Below, piece after piece: positions 44,246 to 52,118 of a DNA stretch of 63,106 bases. Position numbers and translations under genes: made by a program. This DNA comes from Burkholderia sp. WSM2230. GTDB lineage: Bacteria; Pseudomonadota; Gammaproteobacteria; Burkholderiales; Burkholderiaceae. Position 1 is the first letter of the stretch. Every line of letters begins with the position of its first letter. A model generated the notes under the pieces. The model did no database searches. It was given only the letters and a program-made list of their open reading frames with translations, and was not told where the DNA came from. The stretch covers positions 1 through 63,106 of the forward strand of contig NZ_AXAJ01000008.1 in NCBI RefSeq assembly GCF_000472445.1, read 5' to 3'.

Positions 44246-45202
44246 TTATTGGCCGTTGCGCGCGAGACGTCGCCATTGCCCCGGCGTCATGCCCATCCTC
44301 TCGGTGAACACACGCCGGAATGACGGCACCGATTGATACCCAACCGACTCCGCCACGGCTTCCGTGGTCATCATCGGTTTTTTCAACCCGTTGGCAGCGA
44401 GGCTCATCCGGATATCGGTCAACAGATCGACGGCCGAGCACCCGAGCGTGTCCTGAAAGTGCCGCATGAAGGTGGCGCGCGACATGCTGCATAAATCGGC
44501 TAGCTCAGGCAGATTCCAGGGCCGCGCGGGATCGGCGAACATGGCTGAAATGGCCGGCGCGAGTCGTGGATTGCCGGCGAGTGCCAACAAGCCTGCCGGA
44601 GCCTCTTCGGATTCGCTCGCCTCGCGCAAGACCAGCGTGAAGAGCGCCGACGAAAGGGCGTTGACGATCGCATATCCACCGACTTTGTCGCCGGTGGACT
44701 CCTCGCGCATCATCCCCACGAAACTGGCCAGGTGATCTGGAGCAGATCCCACATCCTTTTCATCGTGACGTTTCATGGTCCGGACTACTACATTCGTCGG
44801 CAGATAATTGCGGATCAGCCGGTCATGAGGCGGCCCGATGAGAAATCGCCCGCACAGCATGTCCAGACGCTCGCCCTGGCCGTCGTTCTCGCTGAACATC
44901 AATCCGGCGGAATCACGGCGTTCGCACGTAGGTCCGGGCGCATGCCCGCTGCCGTCGTGCAGCACATGCGCCGAGCCGTGAGGCCGCAGCACGACATCGC
45001 CGGCTACCAGTTCGCGCGCCGTGTTTGTCTCGGGGTCCTCGATAATTGCCCGGCCCTTGAGCACGACGTGATAGGGAACCTCTTGCGCGCTGGCCTGCGG
45101 CCAGGCCACGCGCCAAGGGGCACCATACGCGCAGCGGACTTCCAGGCGGCCGGTGATCGTGATCATTTGCAGCAGGTGGCTCAGCCAATCGACTTGGGAC
45201 AT
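44246..45202 (-). CDS. AraC-family regulator, RclR-like
   Basis: Regulator of 318 residues with an N-terminal cupin_6 sensor domain (YHVVLKGRAIIEDPETNTAR, AGDVVLRPHGSAHVLHDGS) and a C-terminal AraC DNA-binding domain (WNLPELADLCSMSRATFMRH, VAESVGYQSVPSFRRVFTER). The layout and the two cysteine positions Cys24 (EVRC24AYGAPW) and Cys117 (LDMLC117GRFLI) correspond to the redox-active Cys21 and Cys89 of Escherichia coli RclR, the activator for reactive chlorine species. It is surrounded by reductase and hydrolase genes on the same strand that are its likely targets. Confidence 0.85.
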   Translation of the reverse strand: MSQVDWLSHLLQMITITGRLEVRCAYGAPWRVAWPQASAQEVPYHVVLKGRAIIEDPETNTARELVAGDVVLRPHGSAHVLHDGSGHAPGPTCERRDSAGLMFSENDGQGERLDMLCGRFLIGPPHDRLIRNYLPTNVVVRTMKRHDEKDVGSAPDHLASFVGMMREESTGDKVGGYAIVNALSSALFTLVLREASESEEAPAGLLALAGNPRLAPAISAMFADPARPWNLPELADLCSMSRATFMRHFQDTLGCSAVDLLTDIRMSLAANGLKKPMMTTEAVAESVGYQSVPSFRRVFTERMGMTPGQWRRLARNGQ

Positions 45203-45239
45203 AGGGCTCGCTTAGGCCTCGGCATGGAAAAGGGGCGTT

Positions 45240-45950
45240 TCAGTGGCCCGCGCTTTGCCCGCCATCGACGTGCAGGATTTCTCCAGTGATGAACGGCGCT
45301 GAATCGAGGAAGACGACGGCGTCGGCGATATCGCGCGTTTCACCCAGGCGTCCGATGGGATTGAACGCTCGCAGCGCGTCGTGATTTTGAGGCGCGTGCA
45401 TCGGCGTGTCCATGTTTCCGGGCGCGACGGCGTTCACGCGGATTCCCTTCTTCGCGTATTCGATCGCCAGCGACTTCGTGGCCGCGTTGATGCCGCCCTT
45501 CGTCAGCGCCGCGAGGACCGAGTAGACCCCGCTGATTGCGACCTGATCGATGCTGGCCGTGATACTCACCACATGACCACTCGAATGCTTTTCCATCTCG
45601 GCGATTGCGTGCTGCGTGATGTAATAGAAGCCCGCCATGTTCACGTTCATCACGGCTGCATAGTCTTCCTCAGTGTGTTCGGTAAAAGGCTTGCCGATGT
45701 AGATGCCGGCGTTGTTCACCAGCGTATCAATCCGGCCAAATCGTGCGACGCCCTCGGCGATGACACGTTGCGCGGTTGCCGGGTCGCCGATGTCGCCGGC
45801 CACCGTCAGCAGGTTCGCGTCGTCGGACGGCTCGATCGTGCGCGAGGTAGCAACGACGGCACAGTCGAGTTCGCGAAATGCCCGAACGATCGCGGCACCC
45901 ATTCCGCGCGAGGCGCCGGTAACTACAACAACCTTTCTCGAAGTGATCAT
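45240..45950 (-). CDS. Short-chain dehydrogenase-like protein without the catalytic Tyr
   Basis: Rossmann-fold protein of 236 residues. The nucleotide site TGASRGMG (residues 11-18) and NNAG (79-82) are intact, and the C-terminal FITGEILHVDGGQSAGH is classical. The YxxxK motif is altered: Lys151 is present (AALTK151GG), but four residues before it is Ala147, not Tyr. Tyr143 sits eight before. I recall similar SDRs in Burkholderia, so this may be a subfamily trait. It may bind NAD(P) without classic catalysis. It precedes the RclR-like regulator by 37 bases on the same strand. Confidence 0.87.
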   Translation of the reverse strand: MITSRKVVVVTGASRGMGAAIVRAFRELDCAVVATSRTIEPSDDANLLTVAGDIGDPATAQRVIAEGVARFGRIDTLVNNAGIYIGKPFTEHTEEDYAAVMNVNMAGFYYITQHAIAEMEKHSSGHVVSITASIDQVAISGVYSVLAALTKGGINAATKSLAIEYAKKGIRVNAVAPGNMDTPMHAPQNHDALRAFNPIGRLGETRDIADAVVFLDSAPFITGEILHVDGGQSAGH

Positions 45951-46266
45951 ACTTTAGTACTTTTTAAAAGAATGATTTGTCTGGGAATCCAGCTACCGCG
46001 GAAGCCAGAATCATGCGATGGCGATTGAGCGGCACTTGCGATCGATAGACGCGCGGACGAAATACTGAGTCCCCGCGGCGTATCGGCTTACCGGACAGCA
46101 CGCAAACGGCATCCACACGCGCAACACAGATGCCCCAGACCTGAGCCGCGCAATGACCCGAACAAGGATCGCTCCAGCATACGCTGATCGTTGTCGACGA
46201 CAGCTTTTCCACAATTGAGACGCGCAAGGACGAACGTTCCTGACAAGTTATCGGCTCGACGCTTAT
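45951..46266. other. Intergenic region, no gene seen
   Basis: About 315 bases between the SDR and the azoreductase gene. Short frames on the minus strand are cysteine- and arginine-rich without a ribosome-binding site. The promoter of the SDR-RclR-like group is expected here. Confidence 0.5.
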
Positions 46267-46899
46267 TCAAGCGAGGCTTTGCACCAGGCTGACCATCGCC
46301 GGTTCGATCGTCGCGACGAGCGAGCGGCGAAGTTCGTTCGCGCGAGCGTCATCGATAAACGCTGTGCCCTGCAAAGGCAGGTAATGGACTGTATTGAGAC
46401 CGATGCAGCCGAGTGCGGCGGTGAGATAGGGCGTGAGGAAATCCGGCTGATTGGCTCGCTCACCGGCAAACACGCCACCCGAAGCGATCGCGACGAATAC
46501 GGGACGGTCCTGAAGCATTCCGACCTTGCCGGCTGGTGTCGACTTCATCGTGCGGCCGACACGGAGGATCTGATCGATCCACGCCTTCAGAACGGACGGC
46601 ACCGTGAAGTTGTTCATCGGCGTGCCGATGACAACGACATCGGAACGCTCGACTTCGTCAATGAGCTGCTCGGCGAGAAGTAGCGCGTCGGCGGAACGCC
46701 CTGCCGCAGCCAGCGACGCGGGCGTCGCGAGCGCGGCGGCATAGTCGGCGCTGGCGTGAGGTACCGGTTCATATCCCAGGTCGCGGCGGCTAATACGCGC
46801 GCCGGGGAGGATTGTGAGCAGTTTGTCGACGACTGCCGACGATAGCTGTCGACTGTGCGACTCCCGTCGCGGACTGCAATCGATGTGCAGGATATTCAT
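46267..46899 (-). CDS. azoR: FMN-dependent NADH-azoreductase
   Basis: Flavodoxin-fold reductase of 210 residues, of the AzoR type that reduces azo compounds and quinones by two electrons. Visible are the FMN phosphate site MNILHIDCSPRRESHSRQLS, the block SDVVVIGTPMNNFTVPSVLK with AWIDQILRVGRTM, and the FVAIASGGVF segment. Length and order match AzoR. A GGAGA site precedes the ATG. It lies between nitroreductase copy 2 and the SDR gene on the same strand. Quinone detoxification fits the island. Confidence 0.92.
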   Translation of the reverse strand: MNILHIDCSPRRESHSRQLSSAVVDKLLTILPGARISRRDLGYEPVPHASADYAAALATPASLAAAGRSADALLLAEQLIDEVERSDVVVIGTPMNNFTVPSVLKAWIDQILRVGRTMKSTPAGKVGMLQDRPVFVAIASGGVFAGERANQPDFLTPYLTAALGCIGLNTVHYLPLQGTAFIDDARANELRRSLVATIEPAMVSLVQSLA

Positions 46900-46978
46900 G
46901 CGGGTTTCTCCGGCAGCTTCGGAAGGGCAATAGCGGAATCGAGAACTTGTTCCTGTACATCACCGGTTCTGCTAATCA

Positions 46979-47596
46979 TTAAACGAGCGCCAGCACATCG
47001 GCCACGGGACGGCGCGGCTTCTGCGCCCAGTTTCCCGGACGCTCGGCGCCTATCGACAACAACATCACCGGCACTTCGTCTTCGGCCAGTCCGAACTCGC
47101 GGTGCACGGCTTCGGCATCGAAACCGATCATCGGCGTCGAACCCAGGCCCACTGAGCGGGCTGCATAGATCATCGCCGATGCGCCGAACGTGGCCGTGCG
47201 TACGGCCTCGTCGCGCCGGCGCTGCGGGTGCGCCATGTACAGGTCGCGTGCGGGGTTTTCCCATTCCGGCACCATCGCGGCAGGCATGAGACCCGCTTCC
47301 ACCAGCGGAGCCAGGCGCTCGGGAATGACGCTCGTATCGACCAGTTGGCCGCAGACGATGAAGGTAACCGCCGCATCTTTGACCGCGGGCTGGTTCCACG
47401 CGATGGGGCTCAGCCGGGCCTTGGCTTCAGGCGTGCGTACCGCGATGAAGCGCCAGTTCTGCAGGTGGAACGATGTCGGCGCGGACGTGCCGATTCGCAC
47501 GAGTTCGCGGATCTGGTCGTCGCTCAAGGTCGCAGTAGTGTCGTAGTACTTGGCGGCGCTGCGGCTCAGGATACATTCGATGACTGCACTGGTCAT
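46979..47596 (-). CDS. Nitroreductase family protein, copy 2
   Basis: FMN-dependent reductase of 205 residues, a close relative of the gene at 42580-43215 (about 24 substitutions, most of them conservative). It starts MTSAVIECILSRSAAKYYDT and keeps SAPTSFHLQNWRFIAVRTPE and GLGSTPMIGFDAEAVHREFG. AGGAT precedes the ATG. It is divergent from a MocR-type regulator, with a perfect 14-bp palindrome between them, so it may be under separate control from copy 1. Confidence 0.9.
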   Translation of the reverse strand: MTSAVIECILSRSAAKYYDTTATLSDDQIRELVRIGTSAPTSFHLQNWRFIAVRTPEAKARLSPIAWNQPAVKDAAVTFIVCGQLVDTSVIPERLAPLVEAGLMPAAMVPEWENPARDLYMAHPQRRRDEAVRTATFGASAMIYAARSVGLGSTPMIGFDAEAVHREFGLAEDEVPVMLLSIGAERPGNWAQKPRRPVADVLALV

Positions 47597-47725
47597 GGTT
47601 AATCCTATGGGTGAAGAGATAGTTCGAGCTACGAATGGTTACCCGTTCGAATCGGTCGATCGGGCATGGCCTGGTATCTCCCTATTGGGCTCACATTTCC
47701 ACCTGCTATGGTGGGAACATTCTGT

Positions 47726-47739
47726 ACCATCGATGGTAT
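47726..47739. promoter_or_regulatory. 14-bp perfect palindrome between nitroreductase and MocR genes
   Basis: TACCATCGATGGTA is a perfect palindrome 45 bases before the MocR start. It overlaps ATACCAT on the minus strand, and a related CTATGGT word lies about 19 bases away. GabR, a MocR protein of Bacillus, recognises ATACCA words, so an autoregulatory and divergent operator is plausible. Confidence 0.5.
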
Positions 47740-47783
47740 GAATAGAAGAACCAAGATTCCCAATTTTCGTGTGTACCAAGAAC

Positions 47784-49196
47784 ATGCATCCAGACCTGAA
47801 GATTCAGCTCGACCGGACAGCGAAGCTGTCTCTCGCAGAACAGATTCGTGCGAGCATTAGCAGGACCATTGAGGCCGGGCTGCTCGCACCCGGCACGCGG
47901 CTGCCCTCATGGCAGGACCTGGCGGCGCAGCTGGGCGTGGCGCGCGGTACGGTTCAAGCGGCATATGAACGGTTATGCGATGCCCAGATGATCGAAACAT
48001 TCGGGGCAGGCGGCACCCGCGTCGCCCCGCGGCCGCGCGTGGTGGCGACTCAAGCGCAAGCGCCGCAGCTCGGCGCCTTTATGAAGGCTTATGCGGAGAT
48101 GAACGCCGGGCCGGCGATATTCCAACTCGGCATTCCGGCGTTTGAGGGGCTACCGGAAAAGCTCTTTTCACGGGCGCGCTCTTCCAATCTGCTCAAAACC
48201 GGATGTTTATCGTCCCTGCTCTATCCCGATCCCAGAGGGGAGTTCGAGCTGCGCAGGGAGATCGCGGGCAATCTCTCCATCGCAAGAAATTTTCCCTGCC
48301 ATCCCGAGCAGGTGTTTATCACTTCGGGTTACAGCTCCGGCTTAGGCCTGGCACTGCGGGTGTTAGGTCTGGACGGTAAGAAAGTCTGGATGGAAGAACC
48401 CGGTTTCATGGTCACCCGAAAAGGGTTAGAACTGGCTCGCTTGAATATCGTGCCCATACCGGTGGATGCAGACGGTCTTAACGTAGACTATGGCATCGAG
48501 AAAGCCGCGGACGCTGCGTTAGCGGTGTTGACGCCCGGTCAACAAGCTCCCCTGGGGCCGACCCTGTCATTGAGGCGGCGGCTTCAGCTGCTCGAATGGG
48601 CAGCCTCGAGTCACGCCTGGATCATCGAAGACGACTACCTCGGCGAACTGCAACTGCAAGGCAGGCCGGCACCTGCGCTCGCGTCGCTGGATGAGGGCAA
48701 ACGGGTCATTCACATCGGTTCGTTCAGCAAGACGATTAGCCCGGGACTGCGACTTGGATTTGTCGTCGCGCCAAACGAATTGGCCAACGCATTCGCCGAG
48801 GTGGCCGCAACGCTTGCCCCGGCACCATCGCCAGTCATTCAACTCGCCACGGCTCAATTTATACGTGACGGCCACTACATGCGGCGCGTGCGCCGGCTCA
48901 AGCGTCTTTATTCTGCCCAGCGTGACGCGCTCTGCGAGCAGTTGCGAATGCGCGACGCAGAGTGGGTCAATGCCGGCCTGGCAGTACTTCTCCGACTCCC
49001 CGACGGCGCGCCCGACGTGCGGATCGTTCGCGAAGCGATGGCCGTTGGCATGGCGCCATCGCCACTGTCCGTGTGGTTCGCGACTCCGTCCTGGACCTTA
49101 CCCGGCCTTTTGCTCGGGGTTGCGACGGCGCCTGAGCAGCACCTCGCCGCTTCCTGTCAGCGACTCTTCGAGATCATTGACCGATATCGCTCGTGA
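47784..49196 (+). CDS. MocR-family regulator (GntR domain fused to aminotransferase)
   Basis: Regulator of 470 residues. The N-terminal GntR winged helix is at about residues 14-80 (LAEQIRASISRTIEAGLLAP, LAAQLGVARGTVQAAYERLC). The fold-type I aminotransferase domain follows, with the PLP lysine in HIGSFSKTISPGLRLGFVV and the aspartate in AWIIEDDYLGEL. MocR proteins bind PLP as a sensor cofactor and often control PLP or amine metabolism; here the divergent nitroreductase is the nearest target. The ATG at 47784 follows a GTG five codons upstream; either could serve. Confidence 0.9.
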   Translation: MHPDLKIQLDRTAKLSLAEQIRASISRTIEAGLLAPGTRLPSWQDLAAQLGVARGTVQAAYERLCDAQMIETFGAGGTRVAPRPRVVATQAQAPQLGAFMKAYAEMNAGPAIFQLGIPAFEGLPEKLFSRARSSNLLKTGCLSSLLYPDPRGEFELRREIAGNLSIARNFPCHPEQVFITSGYSSGLGLALRVLGLDGKKVWMEEPGFMVTRKGLELARLNIVPIPVDADGLNVDYGIEKAADAALAVLTPGQQAPLGPTLSLRRRLQLLEWAASSHAWIIEDDYLGELQLQGRPAPALASLDEGKRVIHIGSFSKTISPGLRLGFVVAPNELANAFAEVAATLAPAPSPVIQLATAQFIRDGHYMRRVRRLKRLYSAQRDALCEQLRMRDAEWVNAGLAVLLRLPDGAPDVRIVREAMAVGMAPSPLSVWFATPSWTLPGLLLGVATAPEQHLAASCQRLFEIIDRYRS

Positions 49197-49667
49197 GACG
49201 TGTATCCCGGGCGGCGTACGCTCGCTCGCCCGCATCGAACGCAGACCCTTCTGATAGTGTCGCTCTTCCGGAACGCCGTCGATCTCCAAGGCGGGGGTCC
49301 GCTTTCCGGTTGAATCCGGACGTTCCGCTCGTGGCGTTTAATGGCCGCAACGGGTCGAGAGTGCGCGTTGACGACTGGCTGTTTTCGGGCAGCGAAAAAC
49401 CAATGGCCCCTTTCCGGCGATGAGTTCGGAGAGCCGACTGCCGCATCCCGACCCTCAACAGTCAATCGACCCAGTGACGCTTTGATGGCAGCTGCTTGGC
49501 TACAACGGTCACTCTGCGCGAGTGCGTCTGCCAACGGGAGCACGGCCATTGCTGAGGTTCGATCAACGCCGCTTGCAGTGGCCCCCAAGAGAGCGGACGA
49601 AGCTGTTGCAATGGTCTGCGGCTGGCTGACGCCGCGTTGCCGCGTCGAGCGTCGTACCCCGTCATCG
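49197..49667. other. Intergenic region with a repeat copy
   Basis: About 470 bases between convergent regulator genes. It contains copy 2 of the 99-base repeat. A long open frame on the minus strand across it has no family resemblance or start signal. No terminator with a T tract is seen. Confidence 0.5.
49356..49454. repeat. Dispersed intergenic repeat, copy 2
   Basis: Second copy of the 99-base element at 37682-37780, in the same orientation, with about 95 percent identity. The first 32 bases are identical. The flanks diverge, although a few words before it (GGCCG..ACGGG) are shared. Confidence 0.8.
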
Positions 49668-50801
49668 TCATCCACGTCCGATTAGCCGGGCGATCAGCTC
49701 GCCGACGGTTGTAACTTCATATTTCCGCATCAAGCGCACTCGATGAGCTTCGACGGTCCGGTGACTGATGTTGAGGTCGCGCGCGATCTGTTTGCTGCTT
49801 TTACCGGTCACCAGAAACTGCGCGACCTCCCGCTCGCGAGGCGTGAGCTTCGTCGTTACAGGGCGGATCTTCGAAAGATCCTCGAAACACCATGTAGCGG
49901 CAGCGAACGGATCATCGCGACTGAACGACCGCCCCGACACATGACACCAGAAGAAGCTGCCGTCGATTTTCCGCATGATGCGATCGTCGCAGTAGAACCC
50001 CTGCTGCTGCATTACGATCATCGCACGCTTGCCCACATGTTGGAATTCGTCTCGGGTCGGGTATAGGTACTCCACCGATTTTCCCGCCAGGTCATGCGAC
50101 GTATAACCGAACATTTCGCTGAAAGCTTGATTGCAGCACACGATGACACGCTGCCTGGTTACCAGCAAGCCGACCGGCGCCATTTGAAATGCAAAGGTCT
50201 GATCGGCGAGAGGATCGCTTATCGCGAGTACGGCAGATGGACTTTGCAGGTCGCGTATTTGACGCTGTTTCCTCTTAGACTCTGTTACGCCGATCTCAGG
50301 TCTGCCTGTTCGTTGGCAAGCACCTACGGCGGAAGGCGCACTACTAGCGCCGTCTCGGGAGTAGGTCGGCTGGGCATCGCCGTCCTTTGATGCCTGTGGA
50401 TTCGTACTCTTCCAGATCCGTACGACGCTCGATGCAGAAACGTTTGCCCCGCGGGCGATGCGTCGGATGCTCATCCCGCTTTGCGGTGCGGCCTGCTTTT
50501 CCGCGATGATCGCGGCAGCAATGGCATCGGAAATTGATCGCGGCGCCCCTGTTCTGTGTGCATCGGACAGGCCTTTGACACCATACTGAATAAACCGCGC
50601 GCGCCACTTGGCGACCGTATGGGAGGTGACATGGTTTCGTTGCGCCACGATCCTGTTTTCCAGCCCGTCCGCGCATTCGAGCACGACGCGCGCGCGGATT
50701 GCCAACGCCTCCTGCGCGTCGTGCCGCATTTCCATCGCTCGAAGCGCCTCTCGCTCTTCGTCGCTTAGCACCAGGGGAGTCTTGGGGCGTCCTTTACTCA
50801 T
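49668..50801 (-). CDS. Regulator combining IS630-transposase-like DNA-binding region, PAS and LuxR domains
   Basis: Protein of 377 residues with an unusual order. Residues 12-132 resemble the N-terminal helix-turn-helix region of IS630-type transposases (LSDEEREALRAMEMRHDAQE, HTVAKWRARFIQYGVKGLSD, GMSIRRIARGANVSASSVVR). A linker of about 70 residues follows, then a PAS domain at 203-310 (APVGLLVTRQRVIVCCNQAF, SEMFGYTSHDLAGKSVEYLY). A LuxR-type helix-turn-helix closes it at 316-375 (LTPREREVAQFLVTGKSSKQ, RTVEAHRVRLMRKY). No DDE transposase catalytic domain is present. It is divergent from the thiolase-ligase-oxygenase cluster and probably controls it, possibly sensing a ligand in the PAS domain. 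Confidence 0.85.
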   Translation of the reverse strand: MSKGRPKTPLVLSDEEREALRAMEMRHDAQEALAIRARVVLECADGLENRIVAQRNHVTSHTVAKWRARFIQYGVKGLSDAHRTGAPRSISDAIAAAIIAEKQAAPQSGMSIRRIARGANVSASSVVRIWKSTNPQASKDGDAQPTYSRDGASSAPSAVGACQRTGRPEIGVTESKRKQRQIRDLQSPSAVLAISDPLADQTFAFQMAPVGLLVTRQRVIVCCNQAFSEMFGYTSHDLAGKSVEYLYPTRDEFQHVGKRAMIVMQQQGFYCDDRIMRKIDGSFFWCHVSGRSFSRDDPFAAATWCFEDLSKIRPVTTKLTPREREVAQFLVTGKSSKQIARDLNISHRTVEAHRVRLMRKYEVTTVGELIARLIGRG

Positions 50802-50840
50802 AGATATTTCATCACATGCTGCATTAATGATCCGAATAAT

Positions 50841-50912
50841 GTAACGAACTTTCGGTACACGATATCAGTGTGGACCCTGGCGTATTTCGACGACTGATAT
50901 TCGCTTCGTTAC
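50841..50912. promoter_or_regulatory. Two nested inverted repeats in the divergent promoter region
   Basis: An outer perfect pair GTAACGAA (50841-50848) / TTCGTTAC (50905-50912) encloses an inner perfect pair ATATCAGT (50862-50869) / ACTGATAT (50893-50900). They fill most of the 150 bases between the fused regulator and the thiolase gene. These are candidate operators of that regulator. Confidence 0.5.
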
Positions 50913-50951
50913 CCGCGTAAATTCCGCTCAACACACTGAACGGAGAAGCAG

Positions 50952-52118
50952 ATGACTGTCGCAATCGTGGGTTGGGGGCACTTGCCATTTGGTCGCTTTG
51001 ACTCCCTGAGCCTGGAAGATCTTATTGTTGGCGCGGGCCGCAAAGCGCTTGGCGATGCGGGTATCCCCGCAGATTCCGTGGATGGCATCTGGCTGGGCAA
51101 TCTGAATGGCGGATTCGTCCCGGACATCTTTGCCGCGCCGCTTGCGCTGAACTGTGACCCCGGCCTGCGTTGGAAGCCGGCGGTCCGCGTCGAAAACGCA
51201 TGCGCCTCGGGCTCGGCCGCGATTTATGCCGCATGTGATGCCATCGAGGCCGGGCGAGCACGCATCGCCCTGGTGATCGGCGCCGAAAAGATGACGTCGG
51301 TATCCGGCGCCGAGGTGACGACGATTCTCGGAAATTGCGGGTACTCGGGCGAGGCGGGAACGCCCCCGGGCGGCTTTCCCGGCATCTTCGCCGAAGTCGC
51401 CCGCGACTATTTCGATCAGTACGGCGATCATTCCGCGACGCTCGCCAAAATAGCCGCGAAGAACCACGCAAACGGCGTCGCCAATCCTTGGGCGCATATG
51501 CGTCGGGATCTCGGCTTTGAATTCTGCAACACCGTCTCGGAGAAGAACCCGCTGATTGCGCCTCCGCTCCGCAAAACGGACTGCTCGCTCGTCTCGGACG
51601 GCGCGGCCGCGCTGATTCTGGTCGCGGAAGATCTGGCGGCGGATTTCAAGAGAGCTGTGTCGATCAGGGCCCGCGTGCAGGTCAATGACTATCTCCCGCT
51701 GGCGCAACGCCGGGCGATCGAGTTCACTGGCCCGAAGCGCGCGTGGAAAGGGGCGCTGCACGACGCCGGCTGTACGATCGGCGACCTTTCGTTTGCCGAA
51801 GTGCACGACTGCTTCACGATCGCGGAGCTGCTCGCCTATGAGGCGATGGGTCTCGCACCGGAGGGGCAGGGGCATCGTTTGATCGAAGACGGGACTGTCG
51901 CGCGAGACGGACGTTTCCCGGTCAACGCCTCGGGCGGACTCAAGGCCAAGGGCCATCCGATCGGAGCGACGGGTGTTTCGATGCACGCGATCGCCGCGAT
52001 GCAACTGGCCGGCGAGGCCGGCGAGATGCAGATCCCCGGGGCCACGCTGGGCGGCGTGTTCAACATGGGTGGCGCCGCAGTGGCGAGTTACGTCAGCATT
52101 CTGGAGCGCCGTCGATGA
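50952..52118 (+). CDS. SCP2-type thiolase family protein
   Basis: Thiolase-fold enzyme of 388 residues. The nucleophile Cys84 is in VENAC84ASGSAAIYAA, the histidine block is EVHDCFTIAELLAYEAMG, and the CoA/His loop is GGLKAKGHPIGATG. The usual second cysteine is not found: the helix after GATG reads VSMHAIAAMQLAGEAG, and the C-terminal glycine loop is VFNMGGAAVA without a CxG. It resembles bacterial lipid-transfer-type thiolases, some of which act as retro-aldolases in side-chain removal. GGAGA precedes the ATG. First gene of the catabolic cluster, overlapping the ligase gene by 4 bases. Confidence 0.87.
   Translation: MTVAIVGWGHLPFGRFDSLSLEDLIVGAGRKALGDAGIPADSVDGIWLGNLNGGFVPDIFAAPLALNCDPGLRWKPAVRVENACASGSAAIYAACDAIEAGRARIALVIGAEKMTSVSGAEVTTILGNCGYSGEAGTPPGGFPGIFAEVARDYFDQYGDHSATLAKIAAKNHANGVANPWAHMRRDLGFEFCNTVSEKNPLIAPPLRKTDCSLVSDGAAALILVAEDLAADFKRAVSIRARVQVNDYLPLAQRRAIEFTGPKRAWKGALHDAGCTIGDLSFAEVHDCFTIAELLAYEAMGLAPEGQGHRLIEDGTVARDGRFPVNASGGLKAKGHPIGATGVSMHAIAAMQLAGEAGEMQIPGATLGGVFNMGGAAVASYVSILERRR

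Noticed and set aside
49157..49675. Open frame of 172 codons on the minus strand after the fused regulator
   Set aside because: It overlaps the end of the MocR gene and the repeat copy; its composition is that of non-coding GC-rich DNA.
49668..50801. The fused regulator as an IS630 transposase gene
   Set aside because: Only the DNA-binding region resembles the transposase; there is no DDE domain, no terminal inverted repeats were seen, and PAS and LuxR domains follow in the same frame.
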